Shown: one piece after another, positions 1-9,717 of the stretch
Position numbering within the stretch: the stretch's first letter is position 1
How the letters are laid out: every line of letters begins with the position of its first letter
Assembly: GCA_050330205.1 (NCBI GenBank)
Contig: JBHJOA010000021.1
Location: forward strand, 99,471 to 163,470
Direction: 5' to 3'
DNA: 64,000 bases
DNA from: Pelagibius sp050330205
GTDB lineage: Bacteria; Pseudomonadota; Alphaproteobacteria; Kiloniellales; Kiloniellaceae
The notes under the pieces: model-generated
Database searches by the model: none
Told to the model about the DNA's origin: nothing
The model's input: only the letters and a program-made list of their open reading frames with translations
Position numbers and translations under genes: made by a program

Positions 1-851
1 ATGCCGTCGCGGATCTGGCGCAGCTGGTCGACCGTGGTGCGGTACTCGACGCCGATGGTCCAGAAGATGCGCCGGTGGGTCATGTCGCTGAAGTTGGTGA
101 CCGCGTCGTCCGACAGCTTGGCGTTGGGCACATAGACCGGCGCCTTGTCGAAGCGGCGCACCCGCGTCGAGCGGAAGCCGATGGTCTCCACAGTACCCTC
201 GACCACGCCGTCGACGCGGATCCAGTCGCCCGGCTTGAAGCGCTTCTCGGCGATCACCAGGATGCCGGCGATGAGGTTCTTGAACAGGTCCTGCGCGCCC
301 AGCGCCACGGCGACGCCGAAGAGGCCGAGACCGGCCAGCAGCGGGCCGACCTCGATGCCCCAGATCTCGAGGATGATGGCGCCGCCGATGAAGGCGATGC
401 CGATGCGGCTCGCCCGCACCAGCCACTCCACCATCGGCCGCGTGAAGATGCGCTCGAGCCGTCCGAAGACGAAGGAGAACGGCCCGATGGCGGCGTGCAG
501 TATCCAGAACAGCGTGAACACGACCAGCGAGCGCAGCAGGTTGTCGGCGACGGCGGCGAAGCGGCCGTCGATGCCGAGGTAGGCGACGGCGACGAAGATG
601 CCGACCACCAGCGGGATGAAGCGGATCGGCGGCGCCAGCGCCCTGACGGCCTCGTCGTTGATCCTCGAGTCCGAGCGGTCGGCCCAGCGCTGCAGGCGGT
701 TGATGACGATCTGGGTGAAGAAGTGGCGCATCACCACGAAGGCGAAAACGATGCCGAGGGCGATCAGCAGGCGCCCGACGTCGATGCCGAGGAAGCCCTG
801 GGTCCAGACGTCGCGCACCAGGGTCCAGAAGTCTTGCAGATGTTCGGTCAA
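1..851 (-). CDS. MscS-family mechanosensitive ion channel (C-terminus beyond window)
   Basis: Inner-membrane small-conductance mechanosensitive channel that opens under hypo-osmotic stress. The minus-strand reading shows several hydrophobic segments, then the MscS pore-lining region (LLAGLGLFGVAVALGAQDL) and the start of the beta domain (KRFKPGDWIRVDGVVEGTVE, then GFRSTRVRRFD and VPNAKLSDDAVTN). The reading frame is open from the window edge up to a TTG at 849-851, which follows a GGAA-containing stretch. No ATG lies upstream in frame, so I take TTG as the start, with moderate certainty. About 283 codons are visible; the C-terminal cytoplasmic domain is outside the window. The downstream end cannot be judged. 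Confidence 0.85.
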   Translation of the reverse strand, partial: MTEHLQDFWTLVRDVWTQGFLGIDVGRLLIALGIVFAFVVMRHFFTQIVINRLQRWADRSDSRINDEAVRALAPPIRFIPLVVGIFVAVAYLGIDGRFAAVADNLLRSLVVFTLFWILHAAIGPFSFVFGRLERIFTRPMVEWLVRASRIGIAFIGGAIILEIWGIEVGPLLAGLGLFGVAVALGAQDLFKNLIAGILVIAEKRFKPGDWIRVDGVVEGTVETIGFRSTRVRRFDKAPVYVPNAKLSDDAVTNFSDMTHRRIFWTIGVEYRTTVDQLRQIRDG

Positions 852-895
852 GGAAACGGCTTTCCGGAAAATGCGGCTGGAAATCTAAATCGGGA

Positions 896-1702
896 CTAGC
901 GGCCCTGCCACTCGGGCCTGCGCTTTTCGATGAAGGCGTCGATGCCTTCCTCGGCGTCGCGCGCCAGCATGTTGGTGGTCATCACCTGGCTGGCGTAGGC
1001 ATAGGCTTCGACAAGGCCGTACTCGATCTGCCGGTAGAAGGCCTCCTTGCCGATCTTCAGGGTGAGCGGCGACTTGCTCGCCACCTTCTGCGCCAGCGCC
1101 AGGGTTTCGTCCTCCAGGGCCGCGGCCGGCACGGCGCGGTTGACGAGGCCGAGGCCGAGCGCCGTCGCCGCATCGATGGTGTCGCCGGTCAGCAGCATCT
1201 CCATCGCCTGCTTGCGCGGCACGGCGCGCGACAGCGCCACCATCGGCGTCGAGCAGAACAGCCCGATGTTGACGCCCGGGGTGCCGAACTGGGCGGTGTC
1301 CTCGGCCACCGCGAGGTCGCAGGTGGCGACCAGCTGGCAGCCGGCGGCCGTGGCGATGCCGTGCACCTTGGCGATCACCGGCTGCGGCAGGGCGGTGAGG
1401 GTGGTCATCAGCCGGCTGCACTGCTTGAAGATCGACTGGTAGAAGTCGCGGTCGCCGGCGTGGGCGCGCAGTTCCTTCAGGTCGTGGCCGGCGCAGAAGC
1501 CGCGCCCGGCGCCCTCGATGACCACCGCGCGGACGGTGGCATCGCCGGCGATGTCGTCCAGTGCCGCCTGCAGCGCCGCCATCAGGCCTGCGGAGAGCGC
1601 GTTGTACTGCTGCGGGCGGTTCAGGGTCAGGCGGGCGATGCCGTCGGCATCGCCGCGGAGCAGCAGCGGGGCGTCGCTGGAGAGGGCGGCTTCGGCGGGC
1701 AT
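896..1702 (-). CDS. enoyl-CoA hydratase/isomerase family protein (ECHDC3-like)
   Basis: Crotonase-fold protein of 268 aa. The segment GRGFCAGHDLKEL carries the first oxyanion-hole region, and ATAAGCQLVATCDLAVA the second, with AAGC where hydratases usually have AGGG. The segment NIGLFCSTPMVALSR resembles the ECHDC3-type subgroup, whose substrate is not well established, and I do not see the usual pair of hydratase glutamates. A hydratase activity should therefore not be assumed. The ATG at 1702 is preceded by GAGGAAACC, a good ribosome-binding site; a longer frame reaching 1840 would run across the divergent thioesterase start and is rejected. It is divergent from the thioesterase at 1794, with a 91-base shared promoter region. 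A role in acyl-CoA metabolism is inferred. Confidence 0.85.
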   Translation of the reverse strand: MPAEAALSSDAPLLLRGDADGIARLTLNRPQQYNALSAGLMAALQAALDDIAGDATVRAVVIEGAGRGFCAGHDLKELRAHAGDRDFYQSIFKQCSRLMTTLTALPQPVIAKVHGIATAAGCQLVATCDLAVAEDTAQFGTPGVNIGLFCSTPMVALSRAVPRKQAMEMLLTGDTIDAATALGLGLVNRAVPAAALEDETLALAQKVASKSPLTLKIGKEAFYRQIEYGLVEAYAYASQVMTTNMLARDAEEGIDAFIEKRRPEWQGR

Positions 1703-1793
1703 GGTTTCCTCTGGTGGCACATCGGGATCCTGTGCGTACAATAGCCCGCGGACGGCAGAGATAAAACCGCCCCTCAGGAAGCCCCCGGAGCCC

Positions 1794-2231
1794 ATGGACC
1801 ACGCCAGCCCCGCGCCGCGCATCACCCTCGAGGCCTTCAACCGCCTGCTGGACGAGAGCGCGCCGTTCCAGAAGATCTACGGCTTCGTTACCGAGGAGAT
1901 CGGCTACGGCCACGCCAGGGTGCGGCTGCCGGCCGGCGAGGCCCACGTCCGCCCCGGCGGCACCCTCAGCGGCCCGGCGCAGATGGCGCTGGCCGACTTC
2001 GCCATGTACGCGGCGCTGCTGGGGGCCATCGGCGAGGTGCCGCTGGCGGTCACCACCAGCCTCAACATCAATTTCCTGCAGCGCCCGCGCCCGGGCGACC
2101 TGCTGGCCGACTGCCGCCTCATCAAGCTGGGCAAGCGCCTGGCGGTGGGCGATATCTCGGTGCGCTCCGAGGGCCTGGAGGCGCCGGTCTCCCACGCCAC
2201 CGCCACCTACTCGATCCCGCCGCGGGAATGA
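1794..2231 (+). CDS. PaaI-family (hotdog-fold) thioesterase
   Basis: Predicted acyl-CoA thioesterase of 145 aa. The hotdog domain covers most of the chain: VRLPAGEAHVRPGGTLSGPA and QMALADFAMYAALL contain the region that carries the catalytic residue in this family, and VTTSLNINFLQRP is the typical central strand. The start is the ATG at 1794; the frame extends further upstream but into the divergent gene. It is divergently transcribed from an enoyl-CoA hydratase-like gene, which fits handling of CoA esters, though the substrate is unknown. It ends before a mirrored intergenic repeat. Confidence 0.85.
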   Translation: MDHASPAPRITLEAFNRLLDESAPFQKIYGFVTEEIGYGHARVRLPAGEAHVRPGGTLSGPAQMALADFAMYAALLGAIGEVPLAVTTSLNINFLQRPRPGDLLADCRLIKLGKRLAVGDISVRSEGLEAPVSHATATYSIPPRE

Positions 2232-2249
2232 GCGGGGCTGGCCTCCAAC

Positions 2250-2361
2250 TGTCATTGCCGGGCCTTGTCCCGGCAATCCATGTCCGCAACCGGCTCCCGG
2301 CCTCTCTGGAGAGCCCGGGGCCGCGGCGGAATGGGCCCTCGGGACAAGCCCGAGGGTGACA
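2250..2361. repeat. mirrored intergenic repeat with two hairpins (GTCATTGCCGGG type)
   Basis: Two strong hairpins lie between TGTCA and TGACA ends. The first is ATTGCCGGG (2254-2262) with CCCGGCAAT (2269-2277). The second is CCCTCGGG (2336-2343) with CCCGAGGG (2349-2356). Elements of this appearance are widespread between genes in alphaproteobacteria. A degenerate piece of the same kind (GTCATCCCGGCAAACTGG) lies near 47420. It could act as the transcription end of the thioesterase gene, but there is no T-run. Confidence 0.7.
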
Positions 2362-2407
2362 AGCGGGGGTGGGGCTCGCGGTGAGCGCTCCTGGCAATGC
2401 TTGGAAG

Positions 2408-2468
2408 ATAAAAGGTTTTATACTTAGGAAGTTAGGTGGGCGGTAATATAATACCGCAATCCTAACTG
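2408..2468. promoter_or_regulatory. AT-rich island with two palindromes upstream of rplM
   Basis: An AT-rich patch in otherwise GC-rich DNA. It holds ATAAAA-gg-TTTTAT (2408-2421). It also holds a larger nested palindrome: AGTTAGG (2430-2436), GCGGTA (2440-2445), a 6-base centre, TACCGC (2452-2457) and CCTAACT (2462-2468). It ends 27 bases before the -35 box of the rplM promoter. A protein-binding site or a cruciform are both possible; no known consensus was recognised. Confidence 0.5.
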
Positions 2469-2495
2469 TACTGAAATTCTGCTGCTTTTTCGCGT

Positions 2496-2524
2496 TGACA
2501 GTCCCCGGCGGCGCGCCTAGAAAT
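2496..2524 (+). promoter_or_regulatory. sigma-70-type promoter of rplM-rpsI
   Basis: A perfect TTGACA (2496-2501) is followed after exactly 17 bases by TAGAAA (2519-2524). Transcription would start near 2531, giving a leader of about 60 bases before the rplM ATG at 2593. The upstream AT-rich region may help as an UP-like element. Confidence 0.65.
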
Positions 2525-2592
2525 CGCGCCTTCGGAGCCGGCCGCCACGCGCGGGCGCTCCATCCCGAATTCACCGACAAGTGGTTGGCCCA

Positions 2593-3057
2593 ATGAAAAC
2601 CTTCTCCGCCACTCCGTCGGACATCGAGAAGAAGTGGATTCTGATCGATGCCGAGGGAGTCGTCCTTGGTCGCCTGGCCTCCCAGGTCGCCAAGATCCTG
2701 CGCGGCAAGCACAAGCCGAGCTTCACACCGCACATGGACTGCGGCGACAACGTCATCGTCGTCAACGCCGAGAAGGTGAAGCTGACCGGCCGCAAGCTCG
2801 CCGACAAGAAGTTCTACTGGCACACCGGCTATCCCGGCGGCATCAAGGAGCGCACGGCGGGGCAGATCCTCGAAGGCGCCCATCCGGAGCGCGTCGTCGA
2901 GAAGGCCGTGGAGCGCATGATCACGCGCAACAACCTCGGCCGCCAGCAGATGAAGAACCTGCGCGTCTATGCCGGCGCTTCGCATCCCCATGAGGCTCAG
3001 CAGCCGGAGGTCCTCGACCTCGCGGCGATGAATCCGAAGAACAAGAGGAGCCAGTAA
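2593..3057 (+). CDS. rplM: 50S ribosomal protein L13
   Basis: Large-subunit ribosomal protein, 154 aa. Typical L13 sequence: KTFSATPSDIEKKWILIDAE at the N-terminus, VLGRLASQVAKILRGKHKP, DCGDNVIVVNAEKV, FYWHTGYPGGIKER and the end LRVYAGASHPHEAQQPEVLD. The ATG at 2593 is chosen over the in-frame GTG at 2581 because the protein then starts as in other L13 sequences. There is no strong ribosome-binding site. It is followed 2 bases later by rpsI, the conserved L13-S9 pair, and both are expected to be read from the promoter at 2496. Confidence 0.97.
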   Translation: MKTFSATPSDIEKKWILIDAEGVVLGRLASQVAKILRGKHKPSFTPHMDCGDNVIVVNAEKVKLTGRKLADKKFYWHTGYPGGIKERTAGQILEGAHPERVVEKAVERMITRNNLGRQQMKNLRVYAGASHPHEAQQPEVLDLAAMNPKNKRSQ

Positions 3058-3059
3058 GC

Positions 3060-3551
3060 ATGGCCGATGAGACTCAAACCCTGAGCGATCTGGGCCAGCT
3101 GGCCGAGGCCACCGGCATGACGCCGCAGGCCGAGGCCGCCGCGGTCGAGCCGCAGCGCGACGCGCAGGGCCGCTCCTACGCCACCGGCAAGCGCAAGGAC
3201 GCCGTCGCCCGCGTGTGGATCAAGCCGGGCGCCGGCAAGATCACCGTCAACGGCCGCGACCAGTCCCAGTACTTCGCCCGCCCGGTGCTGCGCATGATCT
3301 TGGCGCAGCCGTTCCTGGTCGCCGACCGCACGGACCAGTTCGACGTCGTCTGCACCGTCAAGGGCGGCGGCCTCTCCGGCCAGGCCGGCGCCGTGCGCCA
3401 CGGCATCTCCAAGGCGCTGACCCTCTACGAGCCGGGCCTGCGCCCGGTGCTGAAGAGCGGCGGCTTCCTCACCCGCGACTCCCGCGTGGTGGAGCGCAAG
3501 AAGTACGGCCGCGCCAAGGCCCGCCGCAGCTTCCAGTTCTCCAAGCGCTGA
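3060..3551 (+). CDS. rpsI: 30S ribosomal protein S9
   Basis: Small-subunit ribosomal protein, 163 aa. The conserved S9 body begins at SYATGKRKDAVARVWIKPG and ends in the basic tail KKYGRAKARRSFQFSKR that reaches the P site. About 35 acidic/Ala-rich residues precede it; this extension is known from alphaproteobacterial S9 proteins. The gene starts 2 bases after rplM and ends before a strong terminator. Confidence 0.97.
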   Translation: MADETQTLSDLGQLAEATGMTPQAEAAAVEPQRDAQGRSYATGKRKDAVARVWIKPGAGKITVNGRDQSQYFARPVLRMILAQPFLVADRTDQFDVVCTVKGGGLSGQAGAVRHGISKALTLYEPGLRPVLKSGGFLTRDSRVVERKKYGRAKARRSFQFSKR

Positions 3552-3574
3552 GCCGGCGGCCAATCCGTTACGGC

Positions 3575-3610
3575 AAGGGGCCTGCGCCGGCGCGCGGGCC
3601 CCTTTTCGTT
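3575..3610 (+). terminator. Rho-independent terminator of rplM-rpsI
   Basis: The stem AAGGGGCC (3575-3582) pairs with GGCCCCTT (3597-3604) and runs into TTTTCGTTT. It sits 24 bases after the rpsI stop codon. Confidence 0.85.
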
Positions 3611-3641
3611 TAGCGACAGCTTTGCATTCAGGGTTCCCAGC

Positions 3642-4205
3642 ATGAGCGGTCATATCCTGCCCTACCGCGGCCTCTGGCCGAAGATCCACCCCGACGCCTA
3701 CATCGCCGACACCGCGGCGGTGATCGGCGACGTCGAGATCGGCCCCGGCAGTTCGATCTGGTTCGGCTGCGTGCTGCGCGGCGACGTCAACAGGATCCGC
3801 ATCGGCGCCGACACCAACCTGCAGGACGGCACCATCGTGCACGGCAACCACGACCGCGACGGCGACTACCGCGAGACCGGCGGCGGCATGGCGACGATCA
3901 TCGGCGACGGCGTGGTGGTCGGCCACCAGGCGATGCTGCACGCCTGCACCCTGGAGAGCGGCGCCTTCGTCGGCATGGCGGCGGTGGTGATGGACCAGGC
4001 GGTGGTCGAGCCGCAGGCCATGGTCGCGGCCGGCGCCCTGGTGACGCCGCGCAAGCGGGTGAAGAGCGGCGAGCTCTGGGCCGGCCGCCCGGCCAGCTTC
4101 ATGCGCCGGCTGAGCGAGGCCGAGATCGGCGACATCGGCTACCAGGCCGGCCACTACCGCAAGCTGTCGCGCGACTACCTGGCGGAGCGCGCCGCGCGCG
4201 GCTAG
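3642..4205 (+). CDS. gamma-class carbonic anhydrase-like protein (left-handed beta-helix)
   Basis: A 187 aa hexapeptide-repeat protein of the YrdA/PaaY/gamma-CA group. The repeats run from about residue 20 to 140 (AYIADTAAVIGDVEIGPGSS, VVVGHQAMLH). His67 or His70 (IVHGNH), His95 and His100 (GHQAMLH) match the three zinc ligands of gamma-carbonic anhydrases. Many members lack measurable CA activity, so the activity is an inference. The gene follows the rpsI terminator and ends 3 bases before the convergent phaC stop. No operon partner is apparent. Confidence 0.88.
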   Translation: MSGHILPYRGLWPKIHPDAYIADTAAVIGDVEIGPGSSIWFGCVLRGDVNRIRIGADTNLQDGTIVHGNHDRDGDYRETGGGMATIIGDGVVVGHQAMLHACTLESGAFVGMAAVVMDQAVVEPQAMVAAGALVTPRKRVKSGELWAGRPASFMRRLSEAEIGDIGYQAGHYRKLSRDYLAERAARG

Positions 4206-4208
4206 GCG

Positions 4209-6008
4209 TCAGTCCTGGGCCTGGAGCTTCACGTAGTTGCCGGGGGCGTCCTCGATGACCTTCAGCTTGCCGTCGCCGGGCTGGCGCGCCGGCACCTTGC
4301 CGTTGCCGAACCCGGCTACCCAGTCCTGCCAGGCCGGCCACCAGGATCCGGCGTGCTCGGCGGCGCTGTTGCACCAGTCGTCCGGGTTCTCCGGGTACTT
4401 GTCGTTGGTCCAGTAGCCGTACTTCTGCGCCTCCGGCGGGTTGACCACGCCGGCGATGTGGCCGGAGCCGGCGAGGATGAACTTCACCGGCCCGCCCAAC
4501 AGCTGGGTGGCCGAGTAGGTCGCCTTCCAGGGCGCGATGTGGTCCTCGCGGGTGGAGATCAGGCAGGCCGGCACCTTCACCTTGGAGAGGTCGATCTTCA
4601 CGCCCTTGAGGGTGATGCCGCCGGGCTCGATCAGCTTGTTCTCCTGGTACATCTTGCGCAGGTAGAAGCTGTGCATGGCCGCCGGCATGCGCGTCGAGTC
4701 GGAGTTCCAATACAGCAGGTCGAAGGGGAAGGGGTCCTTGCCCATCAGGTAGTTGTTCACCACGAACGACCAGATCAGGTCGTTGGCGCGCAGCATGTTG
4801 AAGGTGGTCGCCATGTCGGCGCCCTCGAGATAGCCCTTGTCCTTCATCTTCTCCTCGAGGGCGGCGAGCTGCACCTCGTCGATGAACACCCCGAGCTCGC
4901 CGGAATCGCTGAAGTCCATCAGCGAGGTGAAGAAGGTGGCGGACTTGACGCGCGTGTCCTTCTTCGCGGCCATGTAGGCGAGGGTGCAGGCCAGCAGCGT
5001 GCCGCCGAGGCAGTAGCCGATGACGTTGGCGTCCTTCTCGCCGGTCGCCTTCTCGACGGCGTCGAGCGCGGCCAGCGGGCCGTCGGTCATGTAGTCCTCG
5101 AAGGTCTTCGACTTCAGCTTCTCGCCGGGATTGACCCAGGAGATGACGAACACCGTGTGGCCCTGCTCGACGGCCCAGCGGATGAAGGAGTTCTTCGGCC
5201 GCAGATCGAGGATGTAGTACTTGTTGATCCAGGGCGGAATGATCAGCAGCGGGCGCTTGTGGACCTGCTCGGTCGCCGGCGCGTACTGGATGAGCTGGAT
5301 GAGATCGTTCTGGTAGACCACCTTGCCGGGTGTGAGGGCGATGTTCACGCCGAGCTCGAAGGCCTCGATGTCGGTCATCTTGATCTTCAGCCGGCCCTTG
5401 CCGCGCTCGAGGTCGTCGAGCAGGTTGTTGAGGCCCTTCACCAGGTTCTCGCCGCCGGACTCCAGCGTCGCGCGCAGCACCTCCGGATTGGTCATCAGGA
5501 AGTTCGACGGCGCCATCGCATCGACGAACTGGCGCGTGTAGAAGTCGACCTTCTGGGCGGTCTTGTCGTCCAGCCCCTCGACGTCCTTCACCGTCGACTG
5601 CATCCAGCGCGCGGTCAGCAGGTAGGACTGCTTGACGAAGTCGAAGAGTTCGTTCTCGTCCCATTCCGGGTGCTTGAAGCGGCGGTCGCCCTTGTCGGGG
5701 GCCGCGACCGGCTCGGCCTCCTGGCCCATCATGCGCTGGGCGGTGGTCTGCCACAGCCGCATGTAGTCCTGCCACAGGGTCATCTGCGCCTGCACCAGCT
5801 TGGCCGGGTCGGCCATCATGCGGTGGGTCATCTCCATGAAGGCGGCGCCGATGTTCAGCGGATCCATGTTGCCGCCGCCGTTGCCCTGCTGCTGGCGGGC
5901 CAGGAAGTCGGCCACCAGCTTCTGGCTGCGCTCGGCGATGGCGGCCATGGACTTAGAAATTTCGACGGGATCGGGCAGTTTGATGTCGGGGGGCTGTTGC
6001 TCCGCCAT
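4209..6008 (-). CDS. phaC: class I poly(3-hydroxyalkanoate) synthase
   Basis: Polymerises (R)-3-hydroxyacyl-CoA into PHA at granule surfaces. At 599 aa it has class I length. An N-terminal PhaC_N region (about residues 80-250) is followed by an alpha/beta-hydrolase domain. The lipase-like box GYCLGG gives Cys332 as nucleophile; Asp489 in STREDHIAPW and His517 in LAGSGH complete the triad. No phaA, phaB, phaR or phasin gene lies next to it, so it is a stand-alone locus. It is divergent from the OmpA-type lipoprotein gene. The 234-base gap upstream holds a perfect inverted repeat (6076-6097), a candidate operator. The N-terminal 50 residues are Gln/Gly-rich and poorly conserved. Confidence 0.97.
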   Translation of the reverse strand: MAEQQPPDIKLPDPVEISKSMAAIAERSQKLVADFLARQQQGNGGGNMDPLNIGAAFMEMTHRMMADPAKLVQAQMTLWQDYMRLWQTTAQRMMGQEAEPVAAPDKGDRRFKHPEWDENELFDFVKQSYLLTARWMQSTVKDVEGLDDKTAQKVDFYTRQFVDAMAPSNFLMTNPEVLRATLESGGENLVKGLNNLLDDLERGKGRLKIKMTDIEAFELGVNIALTPGKVVYQNDLIQLIQYAPATEQVHKRPLLIIPPWINKYYILDLRPKNSFIRWAVEQGHTVFVISWVNPGEKLKSKTFEDYMTDGPLAALDAVEKATGEKDANVIGYCLGGTLLACTLAYMAAKKDTRVKSATFFTSLMDFSDSGELGVFIDEVQLAALEEKMKDKGYLEGADMATTFNMLRANDLIWSFVVNNYLMGKDPFPFDLLYWNSDSTRMPAAMHSFYLRKMYQENKLIEPGGITLKGVKIDLSKVKVPACLISTREDHIAPWKATYSATQLLGGPVKFILAGSGHIAGVVNPPEAQKYGYWTNDKYPENPDDWCNSAAEHAGSWWPAWQDWVAGFGNGKVPARQPGDGKLKVIEDAPGNYVKLQAQD

Positions 6009-6075
6009 GGAGGCTTCCTTATCCTGCAGCTGCGGCTGCGATCCCGGAACGGCCGTGAAGAATCGGCATGAGAAC

Positions 6076-6097
6076 GCGGATATGATTAGATATCCGC
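6076..6097. promoter_or_regulatory. perfect 8-bp inverted repeat, candidate operator
   Basis: GCGGATAT, a 6-base spacer GATTAG, then ATATCCGC. It lies 67 bases upstream of the phaC start and about 145 bases upstream of the divergent lipoprotein gene. The geometry suits a dimeric regulator. It does not match FNR/FixK (TTGAT-N4-ATCAA) or the TGC-rich PhaR sites I know, so no regulator is named. Confidence 0.5.
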
Positions 6098-6242
6098 AAG
6101 GTAATGGGGGGTTGCGGCCGTTTCAATAGCGGCGCGGCCGCCCGGCGGCCGGCAACCTGCGGTTTGGAAGCCTATGGCGGGCGACGCAGCCGGGGAATGA
6201 ATGGAGTGCCGGAAAACGGCCGTTTTAGGGGTGACAGAGGCG

Positions 6243-7001
6243 ATGAATCGATTGCAGGGAACCGGCGCCGCGCTGCTGACCGTCCTGATGCTGGCCGTCC
6301 TCATGCTGGCCGGCGGGGGGCTGGCGGGCTGCACGGCGGCGCGGGACATGACCCAGACGCCGGAGGAGGCGGCGGCGGCGCAGCCCAGCCGCGTGGCCGC
6401 CGAGGGCGCCAGCGACGAATTTCCCAACCTGGCCGAGGTGCCGAGCGGCGTCCAGCCGCAGGTCGCCGAGCCGGAACGGGACGAGATCATGGACCGGATG
6501 GCCGACGACCGCGCCAGGGCGACCTATTCCGACCCGGCGCCGCTGGTCACCGCGGCACCGGCCGATCCCTTTTCGACCAGCGTCGTCATCAGCGGCGATT
6601 CGGTGACCACGGACGGCCAGGTGACGGCCCTGCCGGCGACCGGCGGCGGCCGTCTCGCCGCCATCATCTTCTTCTCGCACGGCTCGGCGGACCTCGATCC
6701 GCGCGACCGCGCCGTGCTGCGCGACCTGGCGGCCCTGCACCGCCAGCGCGGCGGCAGCCTGCGGGTCGTCGGCCACGCCAGCAGCCGCACCCACAACGCT
6801 ACGCCGGAGGAGCACCGCTTCGCCAACTTCGAGATGTCGATGAGCCGGGCCGAGACGGTGCAGGCCGAACTGCTGCGCATGGGCGTGGCGCCCGAGGCCG
6901 TGCGGGCCGAGGCGGTCGGCGACGCCGAGCCGGTCTATCACGAGTTCATGCCCTCGGGCGAGGCGGGCAACCGGCGGGTCGAAATCTTCCTGGAAAACTA
7001 G
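6243..7001 (+). CDS. OmpA-family lipoprotein
   Basis: A 252 aa outer-envelope lipoprotein. The N-terminus is hydrophobic and ends in the lipobox LAGC with Cys30 as the lipidation site. A variable Ala/Glu/Pro-rich linker follows. The C-terminal OmpA-like peptidoglycan-binding domain (about residues 135-252) shows IIFFSHGSADLDPRDRAVL, LRVVGHASSR, MSRAETVQAELLRMGV and the closing GNRRVEIFLEN. I chose the ATG at 6243 because it sits directly before the signal peptide; a longer frame from 6201 adds 14 residues with no function visible. It probably tethers the outer membrane to peptidoglycan. Divergent from phaC. Confidence 0.88.
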   Translation: MNRLQGTGAALLTVLMLAVLMLAGGGLAGCTAARDMTQTPEEAAAAQPSRVAAEGASDEFPNLAEVPSGVQPQVAEPERDEIMDRMADDRARATYSDPAPLVTAAPADPFSTSVVISGDSVTTDGQVTALPATGGGRLAAIIFFSHGSADLDPRDRAVLRDLAALHRQRGGSLRVVGHASSRTHNATPEEHRFANFEMSMSRAETVQAELLRMGVAPEAVRAEAVGDAEPVYHEFMPSGEAGNRRVEIFLEN

Positions 7002-7140
7002 GCCCGCCCTCGCTACAAGGAGCCGGACGGCCGGCCCGGAGACCCTTCCGCGGCCCGGCGCCGACGCCCGGCGCCGACCTCCGGGGCACGGCCCCCGAAG
7101 GGCGCGCCTCCGCTGGCACAGGTGTACCCTCTGAAAGACC

Positions 7141-8357
7141 ATGACCCAGGATTTCCACCGCATAAAGCGCCTGCCGCCTTATGTTTTCGCCGAGGTCAAC
7201 GCCTTGAAGTCCAAGGCGCGCGCGGCCGGCGCCGACATCATCGACTTCGGCATGGGCAATCCCGACCAGCCGCCGCCGCAGCACGTCATCGACAAGCTGG
7301 CCGAGACCCTGGCCGACCCGCGGGCGCACCGCTATTCGACCTCGCGCGGCATCCCCGGGCTGCGGCGCGCGCTCTGCGCCTACTACCTCAGGCGCTTCGG
7401 CGTCGAGCTGGACCCCGAGCGTGAGGCCATCGTCACCCTCGGCTCCAAGGAGGGCCTCGCCAACCTTGCCCAGGCCATCACCAGCCCGGGCGACATCATC
7501 CTGGCGCCCAATCCCAGCTACCCGATCCACGCCTTCGGCTTCATCATCGCCGGCGCGGCGATCCGCTCCATCCCGGTGGCGCCGGGCTTCGACTTCATGG
7601 AGCAGCTCGAGCGGGCGGTGCGCCACTCGGTGCCCAAACCCTCGGCCCTGGTCCTCAACTATCCTGCGAACCCCACCGCCGAAGTTGTTGATCTGGAATT
7701 CTATTCGACCGTCGTAGAGTTCTGCCGCGAGCACGGCATCTACATCATTTCCGACCTCGCCTACGCCGAGGTCTATTTCGAGGGGCCGCCGCCGCCGTCG
7801 ATCCTCCAGGTGCCCGGCGCCAAGGAGATCGCGGTCGAGTTCACCTCGCTCAGCAAGACCTACTCCATGCCGGGCTGGCGCATCGGCTTCTGCGCCGGCA
7901 ACCCGGACCTCATCGCCGCGCTGGCGCGGGTGAAGTCCTACCTCGACTACGGCGCCTTCACGCCGATCCAGGTGGCCGCCACGGCGGCGCTCAACGGCCC
8001 GCAGGACTGCATCGACGAGATGCGCAAGCGCTACCGCCGGCGCCGCGACGTGCTGGTCTCCGGCCTCAACGCCGCCGGCTGGCCGGTGCCGAGCCCGCCG
8101 GCGACGATGTTCTGCTGGGCGCCGCTGCCGCCGGCGCTGAAGGAGATGGGCTCGCTGGAATTCTCCAAGCTGCTGCTGGAGGAAGCCCAGGTCGCCGTCG
8201 CCCCCGGCATCGGCTTCGGGGAATACGGCGAGGGCTTCGTGCGTCTTGGTCTGGTGGAGAACGAGCACCGCACCCGCCAGGCGGTCCGCAACATCAAGGC
8301 ATTCCTCAAATCCCTGGGGGTCAACGCCCCGGGCGCACAGGTTCGGAGCTTCGCTTC

Positions 8358-8361
<4 letters not shown>
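7141..8361 (+). CDS. alaC: PLP-dependent aminotransferase, AlaC type (alanine/LL-DAP aminotransferase-like)
   Basis: A fold-type I aminotransferase of 406 aa. The cofactor lysine is Lys239 in SLSKTYSMPGWRIGF, followed by the phosphate/substrate arginine in PGWR. NYPANPTAEVV and ISDLAYAEVYFEG are the usual PLP-binding segments. This subgroup is called alanine transaminase AlaC or LL-diaminopimelate aminotransferase-like, and the exact substrate cannot be read from sequence. Its stop overlaps the TTG start of hom by 4 bases (TTGA), so the two are translationally coupled. The alaC-hom-glpX order is common in alphaproteobacteria, which supports a role in alanine/aspartate-family amino acids. Confidence 0.92.
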
Positions 8362-9695
<1,334 letters not shown>

Positions 9696-9717
9696 CATCC
9701 AGCCACACGAGGACCCG

